From JANQTF01 sp036835375 (lineage in GTDB: Bacteria > Bacteroidota > Bacteroidia > J057), in the NCBI GenBank assembly GCA_036835375.1, contig DAITMB010000106.1, positions 1 to 17,510 of the forward strand: a stretch of 17,510 bases of DNA, given 5' to 3'. Made by a program: the position numbers and the translations under genes. Numbering within the stretch: the stretch's first letter is position 1; each line of letters begins with the position of its first letter. Under the pieces are notes generated by a model. It had not been told where the DNA came from, did no database searches, and saw only the letters and a list, made by a program, of their open reading frames with translations. Shown piece by piece: positions 7,468 to 15,410 of this stretch.

Positions 7468-9495
7468 CTAGCGCCTTCTCACAGCCTTGGCTTCTTTGAG
7501 CAGTGCCTGGTCCACATTCCCTTCCGTGATCATAGAATAATTTCCGCCGCCACGATTGGCCAGTTCAGAAAGCTCTTGAACCTTGTATTCGGGAAGTTTT
7601 CCGAACGAAAATACCGACAAGGCGACCCGCTGCGACTTCCCTGATTCAGCAATTTTGTAGAGTTCCCCGACATTAAAGTAGCCATCTGTCGCAAGAATAA
7701 TACGGTTATTGCCGCCGGTGATTTCGTGCGCTTTGGCCACAGAATAGGCTTTGCGCAGAGCCGATTTCCCCTTCGTGCCGCCCGAAGAGACGACGCGATT
7801 GATGGCCTCCACGATCTCTTCCTGGTGAATCGCAGACACGGCTTCGATCACCACTTCGGCACTTCCCGAATACACGATCACGGTGATTTGGTCTTCCGGC
7901 CGCATGTAGGTGAGCAGGCGGGAGAAAGATTCCTTCAGCAGTGGAAGCTTGTCTGGCTTGCGCATCGAAGCAGAGACATCGAGCAAGAGGATCAGGTTGT
8001 TTTCGGCGACACCGTCGAAGGAGTAAGTCTCCTCCGTGGGAGGGAGGTCAATCGTGGCGGGGACAGCTGTTGGTGCCGGTGTGTGCGGGGTGACTACAGG
8101 GGGCGTCACCTCAATGTGGGTGATGGCAGGGGGGGCAGATTCCGGTTCTGGCTCTGGTCTCGCTGTGGGGGTGGTAGGAGTTGGCGGTGTGCTGGGCGGT
8201 GTCGGGGGCGTAGCAGGTGTTGGTCTGCTGGCTAAAGCAGGCTGGGGTGCTTCTACAGGCGGTTTAGCCAATAAAAAGTTAGCGGTAATGGTCTCGCTGT
8301 AAGCTTTTTGGTCAATCGTTACGCGACGCGATTTCTGAGGATATCCTTCCGAGGTGACGACTTGGTCGTAAATGCGGCTCGCGTTGGGCAGTTCGATGCG
8401 GTACGCGCCGGAAGGACTGGTTTCGATTTTTTTGACGATGCGCTTGGTGCGGGCATCCATGAGCAAAATTTCAGAAGGAACACCCCGCCAATTCATGCTA
8501 TCCCTCACCGTGCCTTGCAGCACGTGCAAGATCGTGGGCACGTCGGGCCTGATTCGCTCATCGGCTTCCTTCAAATCAGCAAAATAAATATCGCCATTTC
8601 GCACAAAGTAAGCCTCCATTCCGTCACCCGTGAGTATGAATCCATAGTCATCGCCGGGCGTATTGAAGGGCTCCCCAATGTTGATTACTTCGCCGAAGGT
8701 ACCATCTGGATTGAGGGTGGTCTTGAAAATGTCCAACCCACCAAGCCCCTCATATCCATCAGAGGCGAAGTACAGGGTTTTTCCGTCTTGAGCGAGAAAC
8801 ACAGAGCGCTCGTCGTTAGGGGTGGAAATGGCCAGTTTTTTACAGTAAGTCCAGCCGTAACTGCCTTTTTTGGAAATGTAGAGATCCATTGGCGCATCAT
8901 AGCCCGGGCCTGCCGCCACAATGAAGGTCGTTTCGTCTGGCGAAATGGTCATGCCGTCGGTTGCTTGCACCACAGAGAAAAACTCTGAAATTCCTCCGCC
9001 TAATCCCACAGGCCGCGACCAGGTGCTTCCTGTCAATTCGGAGGAATAGTAAGGACCGCCCGTCCGATCCCAGATGTAGTTCCAGCTCTGGAAATACACT
9101 CTTTTCCCGTCAGAAGACACCACTGGTTCATCTTCGCCCGCACCTGTGTTCACGCCATACGGCATGGGTTTGGGGCGCTGCCATTCTCCTCCTACCCGCT
9201 CCGAATACCAGATGTCTCCATCAAAGACGGAGTCTCCCTGAAAAGTCATGAAGCTGTCGCTCCAATCTTGCCCTCCGCGCAGCGACATGAAAAAAAGGTA
9301 TTTGCCATTAGGCGTGATGGAGAGATTGGTCTCGCGGAAGGTCGAGTTCAGGACCCGAACGTTGGTGATGCGGATTTGGTCTTTGTGATCCAAAATCGTG
9401 GCAGGCCGCTGGGCATGCAGCGATTGAATCGGTCCCAGGAGGGTGCCAAAGACCAGCAATAGGAGTAGATGGGGTAAGGAGAAATGATATCTCAT
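7468..9495 (-). CDS. Secreted PD40 beta-propeller and von Willebrand A domain protein
   Basis: From ATG 9495 the product is 675 residues. A signal peptide ends at LHA-QR after residue 28. Residues about 45-310 hold repeated PD40/WD40-like units, such as SITPNGKYLFF, VSSDGKRVYFQS, LAQDGKTLYFASD and LTGDGMEAYFV. A carboxypeptidase-regulatory-like module follows at about 324-410 (LQGTVRD ... SPSGAYRIELP). A Pro/Thr-rich linker spans about 412-488, and a vWA domain spans about 499-675. Its metal site is intact: DVSAS (D506, S508, S510), T574 in SSGGTKG, and D604 in ATDGYF. PD40 proteins of Bacteroidota usually end in an OmpA peptidoglycan-binding domain; none is present here, so the vWA domain may serve partner binding instead. 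It is probably periplasmic or surface-exposed. A longer frame from TTG/ATG codons up to 9651 exists, but it would bury the signal peptide 52 residues in. Confidence 0.88.
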   Translation of the reverse strand: MRYHFSLPHLLLLLVFGTLLGPIQSLHAQRPATILDHKDQIRITNVRVLNSTFRETNLSITPNGKYLFFMSLRGGQDWSDSFMTFQGDSVFDGDIWYSERVGGEWQRPKPMPYGVNTGAGEDEPVVSSDGKRVYFQSWNYIWDRTGGPYYSSELTGSTWSRPVGLGGGISEFFSVVQATDGMTISPDETTFIVAAGPGYDAPMDLYISKKGSYGWTYCKKLAISTPNDERSVFLAQDGKTLYFASDGYEGLGGLDIFKTTLNPDGTFGEVINIGEPFNTPGDDYGFILTGDGMEAYFVRNGDIYFADLKEADERIRPDVPTILHVLQGTVRDSMNWRGVPSEILLMDARTKRIVKKIETSPSGAYRIELPNASRIYDQVVTSEGYPQKSRRVTIDQKAYSETITANFLLAKPPVEAPQPALASRPTPATPPTPPSTPPTPTTPTARPEPEPESAPPAITHIEVTPPVVTPHTPAPTAVPATIDLPPTEETYSFDGVAENNLILLLDVSASMRKPDKLPLLKESFSRLLTYMRPEDQITVIVYSGSAEVVIEAVSAIHQEEIVEAINRVVSSGGTKGKSALRKAYSVAKAHEITGGNNRIILATDGYFNVGELYKIAESGKSQRVALSVFSFGKLPEYKVQELSELANRGGGNYSMITEGNVDQALLKEAKAVRRR

Positions 9496-9935
9496 AGCAA
9501 CAGAAGCCGATATTTCTATCCAATACGGGAAAATACGAAACGAAGTGGACTTTGTAGAAAAGATGGTCGAATGGATGCGATAGGGATGAGAAGGTAAGGT
9601 AGCAGACTTCAAAAGCATGAGTGGAATTTCAGGAAAAATACTGAAAATCAATTTCTTAGTTCATTCAATTTTCGCCTCCAGTTAAAGGGTGAAGCACATC
9701 AGGGTTTCTTAACCTTTGGTGTAAATACTTGTTTGGAATACGCACAAAAGCATTGATCTGCACCATTTCGCATCGTATCCACCACACTCCTGATAGCTGT
9801 AGCACCAATGTAAACCCCAAACAATCGGGCATTTCCATTCGGTACCAACGACGAATTTATTCCTCACGGCGTTTGAAAGAGACGAATGCGGCACAAAAGT
9901 TACGCCTCTGTCAGCTCAACGCCAATGCCGGGGTG

Positions 9936-9943
9936 TATATTTG
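9936..9943 (+). promoter_or_regulatory. Putative Bacteroidota -7 element (TATATTTG) for kdsB
   Basis: TATATTTG matches the TAnnTTTG -7 consensus of Bacteroidota primary sigma promoters exactly and lies 44 bases before the kdsB ATG. A good TTTG -33 element is not visible at the expected distance, so the promoter is tentative. Confidence 0.4.
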
Positions 9944-9947
9944 TCGG

Positions 9948-9965
9948 ACTAGACTAACTAGACTA
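9948..9965. repeat. Perfect tandem duplication of ACTAGACTA
   Basis: Two adjacent copies of the nonamer ACTAGACTA lie at 9948-9956 and 9957-9965. They begin four bases after the TATATTTG element, where transcription would be expected to start. It could be an operator-like pair or a chance duplication. Confidence 0.6.
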
Positions 9966-9987
9966 TACGAATGATCAATTTCGCCTC

Positions 9988-10743
9988 ATGCTGCTTCCCC
10001 CTCCAACTTCACCCGCAACAGGGGTGATTCCCGCCCGCTACGCTTCTACCCGATTTCCAGGCAAGCCAATGGCCATGATTCGAGGTAAAAGTATGATTCA
10101 GCGGGTGTATGAACAGGCCAAATTGGCTCGTCTCCTCAAACAGGTGATCGTGGCCACGGACGACGAGCGAATCGCCGCCCACGTACGCGAGTTTGGAGGG
10201 GAGGTCGTCATGACCCGCGCGGACCATGAATCTGGCACCGAACGCATGGGCGAAGTGGCGGCAAAGCTCGAAGGAGACTTGTTTGTGAATATTCAAGGAG
10301 ATGAACCCCTCATTGATCCCGCACAAATCGACCAAGTCGTGAAATTGTTGCAAACGGGTGCGCGCATCGCAACCCTTGTGTGTCCCATTCGCGAGGTCAG
10401 CCGATTTCAGGATCCCAATGCCGCCAAAGTTGTGATTGACAAAGATGGGAATGCGTTGTATTTCAGTCGGGCGGCCATCCCATTTCAGCGAGATAATTCA
10501 CATTCATTGCCCCCGGTGGCCTGGCAACATATCGGCATCTATGGGTTTCGGCGGCAGACTTTGCTGGAAATCGTGAAACTGCCCATGCATCCGCTGGAAC
10601 AAATCGAGCGACTGGAGCAATTGCGTTGGCTCGCTCATGGATATTCCATTTTGTGCGGAGAAACACAGGAGGTCGGGCGGAGTGTGGATAGTCCAGCAGA
10701 CCTGGCAGCGATCGAAAAGTGGATAGATACCTCCGCTGAATAA
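9988..10743 (+). CDS. kdsB: 3-deoxy-manno-octulosonate cytidylyltransferase (CMP-Kdo synthetase)
   Basis: KdsB activates Kdo with CTP to give CMP-Kdo and pyrophosphate, the donor for the inner core of LPS; it acts in the cytoplasm. The 251-residue length matches the family (E. coli 248). The nucleotide-binding N terminus is present as IPARYASTRFPGKP (14-27). Further family motifs are ATDDERI (56-62), SGTERMGEV (82-90), VNIQGDEPLI (100-109) and, near the C terminus, EQIERLEQLRWL. The start at ATG 9988 places the IPARYAS motif at residue 14, slightly later than usual. ATG 9971 is out of frame. It is the first gene of a plus-strand run, but 158 bases separate it from nuoJ, so co-transcription with the nuo genes is uncertain. 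Confidence 0.96.
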   Translation: MLLPPPTSPATGVIPARYASTRFPGKPMAMIRGKSMIQRVYEQAKLARLLKQVIVATDDERIAAHVREFGGEVVMTRADHESGTERMGEVAAKLEGDLFVNIQGDEPLIDPAQIDQVVKLLQTGARIATLVCPIREVSRFQDPNAAKVVIDKDGNALYFSRAAIPFQRDNSHSLPPVAWQHIGIYGFRRQTLLEIVKLPMHPLEQIERLEQLRWLAHGYSILCGETQEVGRSVDSPADLAAIEKWIDTSAE

Positions 10744-10901
10744 AATCTTTTGTGCATCCGCCTTGTGCACCTTTGGCTATTTGGCTCAAAAGAACCAACT
10801 TTGCCCGGAATCGTGAAATGGGCAGAGGAGAGGAATGGGTGAAAAACGCCTGATTCAATACCAGCCTGCACAGGCTTGAACCTTAAAAACGACCTACCAC
10901 A

Positions 10902-11420
10902 TTGGAAGCTGCTACCACCATTCAGACAGTCCTTTTCTGGATTTTTGCTATCCTCGGGCTGGCCGGGGCCGTGGGACTCCTATTTAACCGCAATCCCGTG
11001 TATGCGGCGCTGTGCCTCGTGCTAAATTTTTTCAGCATCGCGGGCCTATACCTGTCATTGGGGGCTGAGTTTCTGGCCGCCATCCAGATTTTGGTCTATG
11101 CGGGCGCGATCATGGTGCTATTTCTGTTTGTGATTATGCTGCTCAACCTCGGCGATGAGCAGGGCGTGTTCCGGTTTGACCTGCGTCGTGGCGCGGCCTT
11201 CATTTTGGGATTTGCCTTCGTCGCTGAAATGATGGTGGTGCTCAAGTCTTTTTGGGAAAATGAAGCTGGTGGAGACTTTGCCTACGGCAAAGTCGAGCCG
11301 ATCGGTCGTGCCCTCATGACGGATTACCTTTTCCCCTTCGAAATGATCTCCGTCATCCTGATCACAGCGCTGGTCGGGGCTATTCTGGTGGCCCGCCGCC
11401 ACACCCATCAAGAAGGATAA
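10902..11420 (+). CDS. nuoJ: NADH-quinone oxidoreductase subunit J
   Basis: NuoJ is a membrane-arm subunit of respiratory complex I, which couples NADH oxidation and quinone reduction to proton export. The 172-residue product has the family signature LVYAGAIMVLFLFVIMLLNL at residues 64-83 (the TM3 region with its pi-bulge), preceded by RNPVYAALCLV and SLGAEFLAAIQ, and ends with a last helix FEMISVILITALVGAILVARR. About five membrane helices are visible, as expected. The start appears to be TTG at 10902. An in-frame TAA at 10884 lies just upstream and no ATG occurs before residue 71, which is inside the conserved core. This start gives an N terminus aligned in length with E. coli NuoJ. nuoK follows after 26 bases. 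Confidence 0.95.
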   Translation: MEAATTIQTVLFWIFAILGLAGAVGLLFNRNPVYAALCLVLNFFSIAGLYLSLGAEFLAAIQILVYAGAIMVLFLFVIMLLNLGDEQGVFRFDLRRGAAFILGFAFVAEMMVVLKSFWENEAGGDFAYGKVEPIGRALMTDYLFPFEMISVILITALVGAILVARRHTHQEG

Positions 11421-11446
11421 TCCCTCATTGCTAAGACATCTCTCAC

Positions 11447-11761
11447 ATGGATTTGCTCACACCTTCTATCTTTTCCTACCTCACAGTCTCCTTGCTGATG
11501 TTTGCTTTGGGCACCATCGGCGTGATGACGCGCCGCAACGGCATCGTCGTGTTCATGTGCATTGAGTTGATGCTCAACTCGGTGAACCTGATGCTGGTGG
11601 CATTTTCCAAGATGTGGGACAACCCTGCGGGATCCATGCTGGTGTTCTTCGTGATGTGCGTTGCAGCGGCTGAGGCTGTGGTAGGTCTAGCCATCGTGAT
11701 TGCGCTGTTTCGCAATCGGCAAGACATCGATATCAATAATGTCAATATTTTTAAATGGTGA
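11447..11761 (+). CDS. nuoK: NADH-quinone oxidoreductase subunit K
   Basis: This 104-residue protein has the three membrane helices of NuoK (E. coli 100 residues). The two essential membrane glutamates are present: E40 in CIELMLNSVNL and E76 in AAAEAVVGLAIV, equivalent to E. coli E36 and E72 in the proton path. The C terminus (RNRQDIDINNVNIFKW) fits the family. NuoK sits beside NuoJ in the membrane arm of complex I. The gene lies 26 bases after nuoJ and 33 bases before nuoL, so the three are almost certainly one transcript. Confidence 0.97.
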   Translation: MDLLTPSIFSYLTVSLLMFALGTIGVMTRRNGIVVFMCIELMLNSVNLMLVAFSKMWDNPAGSMLVFFVMCVAAAEAVVGLAIVIALFRNRQDIDINNVNIFKW

Positions 11762-11794
11762 GCCGCCCCCGGCGATCTCTAACCACCGAATCAC

Positions 11795-13735
11795 ATGGAG
11801 GCTCTTTATCCCCTAATCATTCTCCTGCCATTGCTCGGATCTGCGCTGATCGGTCTGGGAGCATTCCTGATGCCCAGTCTTCGTGAACGCGAAGGCCTCA
11901 TCGGGTCCATCGCCACAGCGGCAGTGGCCATTCCTTTTCTACTGATTCTTGTCGCCTTCTTGCAATTTGAAGGAACACCGATAGAGGTGTCACTCTTCAG
12001 TTGGATGCAAGTTGGTGGTCTCGACATCCGCTTTTCTTATGAGCTAGATCAGCTTTCGCTGCTCATGGGGATGATCGTCACAGGCGTAGGGTCGCTGATT
12101 CACCTCTACTCCATCGGCTACATGCACGGGGATCAGGGGTATTATAAATTTTTCGCCTATTTGAATCTGTTCATTTTCGCGATGAACAACCTCATTTTGG
12201 GTGACAATTTCGTGGTGATGTTCCTCGGTTGGGAAGGCGTAGGCCTCTGCTCCTATTTGCTGATCGGATTTTGGTACAAAGACATGATGAAGGCCGAGGC
12301 GGCTCAAAAGGCGTTCATCGCCAACCGAATCGGTGATTTTGCGATGATTATTGCCATGTTGATGGTCTTCCGGCTCACGGGAAGCCTCAGCTTTGATGCG
12401 CTGAATGAGGCGAGCGCAGCAGGGTTAGGTGATCAAGGCTTTTGGATCGGCCTCTTGATATTCATTGCTGCGACAGGAAAATCTGCTCAGATCCCCCTCT
12501 TTGTCTGGCTTCCAGATGCGATGGCGGGCCCTACGCCGGTCTCTGCGCTGATTCATGCGGCAACGATGGTGACCTCCGGCATTTACCTCATTGCTCGGCT
12601 CAATCCCGTGTTCAGCGCTTCGCCAGAATTGATGGCCATCATCGTAGTGGTCGCTGCCCTCACGGCGATCATTGCGGCGCTCATCGCGTTGGCTCAAAAC
12701 GACATCAAGAAAGTGCTGGCCTACTCTACCGTTTCGCAACTTGGATTCATGTTCATGGCGTTGGGCGCAGGAGCTTATACAGCAGCGATTTTCCACGTCA
12801 TGACCCACGCATTTTTCAAAGCTTGCCTTTTCCTCGGTTCCGGTTCCGTGATTCATGCGATGGAACACCTCCACACGGTCCCCGATCCGCAGGACATTCG
12901 CACGATGGGCGGTCTTCGCAAATACATGCCCGCTACTGGCACCACGTTTTGGATCTCTACGCTAGCCATCTCTGGCATCATACCGCTGGCAGGTTTCTTT
13001 TCTAAGGATGAAATCCTTGCGAGTTTATTTCTCTTCGACCTCGAAGCTTTCAGTCTCTACAAAGTGGTGTGGGGCGTGGCGAGCATCACGGCCATTCTCA
13101 CCGCAGTGTACATGACTCGGTTAACCATGCTCACCTTTGAAGGGACAGCCCGCTTTCCAGAGGCCAAGCACCCGCATGAAAGCCCTTCTCTGATGACTAT
13201 CCCACTGTGGATTCTCGCCGGTCTGGCAGTCGTGGGGGGATTTTTGGGACTTCCTTATTTGATCGGGCATGGCGAATATCATGTGATCAACCACTGGCTG
13301 GAACCCGTGATCACCAACAACGCCGCGATCGAGGCACATGCCACGACTTCCAAAGAAATTTTCTTGATCCTTTTTTCATCCCTCTTGGCCATTGCTGCCG
13401 TGCTCCTCACGCGCAACCTCTACCGCAAGCATGGGCTGGCGGCTGATGAGCGATTGCAGCGGATATTTGGAGGACTGTTTGGTGTGATGGAAAAGAAGTT
13501 TTATGTTGATGAGTTGTACCAAGCCATCCTCATTCGACCCTTCATGAGTTTGGGCAAGAGAGTTTTGACTTGGTTTGATAACACCGTCGTGGACGGAGCC
13601 GTCAATGGCTCGGGCTTCGTGGTGGGAAACATCGGTGAAACTTTCCGCAGATTACAGTCTGGCCTGATCTCCAACTATCTCGTGATCATCACGACAGGGG
13701 TTGTTGCAATGCTGGCCTTTTTGATTTTTGGATAG
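11795..13735 (+). CDS. nuoL: NADH-quinone oxidoreductase subunit L
   Basis: NuoL is the distal antiporter-like, proton-pumping subunit of complex I. The 646-residue protein (E. coli 613) has many membrane helices and the family's functional residues. These are E147 in FLGWEGVGLCSYLL (E. coli E144), K229 in ATGKSAQIPLFVWLPDAM (E. coli K229), H254 in ALIHAATMV, and K404 in GFFSKDEIL (E. coli K399). The C-terminal part (about 520-646) includes an amphipathic stretch and a final membrane helix, consistent with the long lateral helix HL. It is the last gene of the nuoJKL group. No nuoM or nuoN follows; a terminator lies 35 bases after the stop. An Mrp-antiporter role is unlikely because true nuoJ and nuoK precede it. 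Confidence 0.97.
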   Translation: MEALYPLIILLPLLGSALIGLGAFLMPSLREREGLIGSIATAAVAIPFLLILVAFLQFEGTPIEVSLFSWMQVGGLDIRFSYELDQLSLLMGMIVTGVGSLIHLYSIGYMHGDQGYYKFFAYLNLFIFAMNNLILGDNFVVMFLGWEGVGLCSYLLIGFWYKDMMKAEAAQKAFIANRIGDFAMIIAMLMVFRLTGSLSFDALNEASAAGLGDQGFWIGLLIFIAATGKSAQIPLFVWLPDAMAGPTPVSALIHAATMVTSGIYLIARLNPVFSASPELMAIIVVVAALTAIIAALIALAQNDIKKVLAYSTVSQLGFMFMALGAGAYTAAIFHVMTHAFFKACLFLGSGSVIHAMEHLHTVPDPQDIRTMGGLRKYMPATGTTFWISTLAISGIIPLAGFFSKDEILASLFLFDLEAFSLYKVVWGVASITAILTAVYMTRLTMLTFEGTARFPEAKHPHESPSLMTIPLWILAGLAVVGGFLGLPYLIGHGEYHVINHWLEPVITNNAAIEAHATTSKEIFLILFSSLLAIAAVLLTRNLYRKHGLAADERLQRIFGGLFGVMEKKFYVDELYQAILIRPFMSLGKRVLTWFDNTVVDGAVNGSGFVVGNIGETFRRLQSGLISNYLVIITTGVVAMLAFLIFG

Positions 13736-13770
13736 GGCCATCAACGCAGAAGATGCAGCGTAATCACTTT

Positions 13771-13817
13771 TCAAGGCTCCCGGTAGAATCAAGCTGCCAG
13801 GGGCCTTGAGTTTTTTT
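13771..13817 (+). terminator. Intrinsic terminator after nuoL
   Basis: TCAAGGCTCC (13771-13780) pairs with GGGGCCTTGA (13800-13809), with one G-U pair. After a C-A mismatch, five more inner pairs close a 7-base loop. A run of seven T follows at 13811-13817. This is a textbook Rho-independent terminator. It separates the nuo transcript from bshA. Confidence 0.88.
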
Positions 13818-13947
13818 GGGGATTTTTGCTCGAAATCACCTCAATGGGAAGGCGCTCAAAGGGAAATGTCTATGCTCCTCCTTCGCTTGAAAAGCAAAAA
13901 AACCATTTAAGATCCCGTTCGTTCAACGTTACCAAGCTCGTGGACCT

Positions 13948-15087
13948 ATGAATATTGGAATTGTCTGCTACCCTACTTTTGGTGGTAGTGGGGTGGTCGC
14001 CACCGAACTGGGCCTTGCCCTGGCAGCACGTGGTCATAAGATCCACTTCATCACCTACAATCGTCCCATTCGACTCTCCTTGTTTTCGGAAAATATCTTC
14101 TTTCATGAAGTCCGAACCAAGGATTACCCTCTGTTCGATTTCGTCCCATACGAGTCGGCACTGGCCAGTATGATGGTCGATGTGGCTCGATATCACAAGC
14201 TGGATCTGTTTCACGTGCATTATGCTGTGCCTCACGCCTCGGTTGCCTATTTGGCCAAGCAGATTCTCAAAGATGCGGGCGTTCACGTACCAGTGATCAC
14301 CACCCTGCATGGCACTGACATCACGTTGGTAGGGAAAAATCCTGCTTATGAGCCAGTGGTGCGCTTCTCGATCGAGCACAGCGATGGCGTCACGGCGGTG
14401 TCTGAGTTCCTCAAGCAAGCCACCATCGATAATTTTGATGTGGGCCACGATTGCCGGGTGATCTATAACTTCGTCGATAGCGAGCGATTCAAACGCCAGG
14501 ATAAGGACCACTTTCGGAAAATGGTCACACAAGGCGGGCAGAAAATTCTGATTCATGCCTCGAACTTTCGCAAGGTCAAGCGGGTGAAGGATGTCATCCT
14601 CACCTTCGCAAAGGTGCGAGAAGTCATCCCTACAAAGCTTTTGCTTGTAGGAGATGGGCCGGAGCGTGCAGGCGCTGAGGAGCTTTGTCGGGAGATGAAT
14701 CTTTGCGAAGACATTATCTTCTTGGGAAGTCAGAGCGCTGTGGAGGAGATTTTTTCCATAGGAGATCTGTTTCTGATACCTTCCGAAAACGAAAGTTTCG
14801 GCCTGTCTGCTCTCGAAGCCATGGCTTGCGGGATGCCAGTCATTTCTTCAAATGCCGGAGGATTGCCTGAACTGGTGATCAATGGAGAAGTAGGATTTAC
14901 TTCTGAAGTAGGAGACGTAGAAAACATGGCGGCAAATGCGCTGTCGCTGCTGATTGATGACGCCAAATGGGGAGAATTTTCTCGCCGCGCCTACGAGCGA
15001 GCGTTGACTTTTCACCCTGAGCGGATTGTGAGTCAATATGAAGCGTATTATATGGAGGTAGCAGGAGCGGTATCGTCAGTGGCGTAA
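13948..15087 (+). CDS. bshA: N-acetyl-alpha-D-glucosaminyl L-malate synthase (bacillithiol synthesis)
   Basis: BshA is a GT4 glycosyltransferase that joins GlcNAc from UDP-GlcNAc to L-malate, the first step of bacillithiol synthesis in the cytoplasm. The 379-residue length matches the family. The N terminus MNIGIVCYPTFGGSGVVATE (1-20) carries the GGSG loop. HVHYAVPHASVAYLAKQ (89-105), TTLHGTDITLVG (118-129), SNFRKVKRVKDV (205-216) and LLVGDGP (232-238) all match known BshA proteins closely. The GT4 EX7E pair is E282 and E290 in ESFGLSALE. It starts 130 bases after the nuoL terminator, so it begins a new transcript. The DUF4834-like gene follows after 27 bases. bshB and bshC are not in the window. 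Confidence 0.96.
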   Translation: MNIGIVCYPTFGGSGVVATELGLALAARGHKIHFITYNRPIRLSLFSENIFFHEVRTKDYPLFDFVPYESALASMMVDVARYHKLDLFHVHYAVPHASVAYLAKQILKDAGVHVPVITTLHGTDITLVGKNPAYEPVVRFSIEHSDGVTAVSEFLKQATIDNFDVGHDCRVIYNFVDSERFKRQDKDHFRKMVTQGGQKILIHASNFRKVKRVKDVILTFAKVREVIPTKLLLVGDGPERAGAEELCREMNLCEDIIFLGSQSAVEEIFSIGDLFLIPSENESFGLSALEAMACGMPVISSNAGGLPELVINGEVGFTSEVGDVENMAANALSLLIDDAKWGEFSRRAYERALTFHPERIVSQYEAYYMEVAGAVSSVA

Positions 15088-15102
15088 AGTGCACCACGAA
15101 AT

Positions 15103-15108
15103 TTGGAG
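15103..15108 (+). promoter_or_regulatory. Shine-Dalgarno-like site before the DUF4834-like gene
   Basis: The sequence TTTGGAGGGAGACATG places GGAGGG at about 15105-15110, four bases before ATG 15115. It supports ATG 15115 over the in-frame TTG at 15103, which overlaps the site. Most other genes in this window lack such a site, as is usual in Bacteroidota. Confidence 0.4.
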
Positions 15109-15114
15109 GGAGAC

Positions 15115-15408
15115 ATGACATTCTTAATCTGGTTTTTTGGGATATGGCTTGGGATATGGGTGGTGCTTCGGCTTTTTGGCCGAAAAATACTGGCATTTGG
15201 GATGACCAAGCTGGTGAATCGCCTTCAAAAAGAAGCCCAGGCGCAGCGCCAAGCCTATGAAGGAAACTACCAGGCCGGACCGATGCGTGAGCACGTGTAT
15301 GCCGATGAAGAGGTCAAAGTCACTTCGCCTCGTAATGCTTCCCGGGAGCAGGTGAAGCTGGATGACATTGCTCAAGATGTGGATTTCGAAGAAGTCAGCG
15401 AGCGTTAG
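15115..15408 (+). CDS. DUF4834-like small membrane-anchored protein
   Basis: This 97-residue protein has one N-terminal membrane helix (about residues 3-25, rich in Trp, Phe, Leu and Ile) ending in a basic stretch. A charged, probably disordered cytoplasmic tail follows, ending in acidic DIAQDVDFEEVSER. The layout and the tail resemble DUF4834, a small Bacteroidota family of unknown function; the match is by appearance. ATG 15115 is preferred over TTG 15103. It is preceded by GGAGGG six bases upstream of the codon, an unusually good Shine-Dalgarno-like sequence for this phylum. The gene is 27 bases after bshA and its stop is 2 bases before ispE, so translation is probably coupled. Confidence 0.8.
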   Translation: MTFLIWFFGIWLGIWVVLRLFGRKILAFGMTKLVNRLQKEAQAQRQAYEGNYQAGPMREHVYADEEVKVTSPRNASREQVKLDDIAQDVDFEEVSER

Positions 15409-15410
15409 AT

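Larger units (their letters stand above)
9496..9987. other. Intergenic region between divergent vWA and kdsB genes
   Basis: These 492 bases separate two divergent genes and must hold both promoters. On the kdsB side there is a TAnnTTTG element and a duplicated nonamer, listed separately. On the vWA side I found no exact match to the Bacteroidota promoter consensus. Small open frames in both directions lack recognisable protein features. I found no tRNA or riboswitch structure by eye. Confidence 0.5.

Noticed and set aside
8308..8988. 226-codon open frame on the plus strand
   Set aside because: It is antisense to the PD40-vWA gene and has no recognisable features.
9496..9651. N-terminal extension of the PD40-vWA protein from upstream start codons
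   Set aside because: It would place a normal signal peptide 52 residues inside the protein; ATG 9495 fits far better.
10749..10775. Possible promoter for nuoJKL (TTTG, then CACCTTTG)
   Set aside because: The -7 element has a mismatch at its first base and the 15-base spacing is shorter than usual, so support is too weak.
10863..10876. Palindrome AGCCTG-CA-CAGGCT upstream of nuoJ as an operator or terminator
   Set aside because: It is short, has no T-tract and no second copy was noticed; chance is likely.
12442..13005. 187-codon open frame on the plus strand inside nuoL
   Set aside because: It is a second frame within a well-conserved nuoL; composition is Cys/His/Arg-rich as typical for shadow frames.
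13870..14556. 228-codon open frame on the minus strand
   Set aside because: It is antisense to bshA, which is recognised throughout its length.
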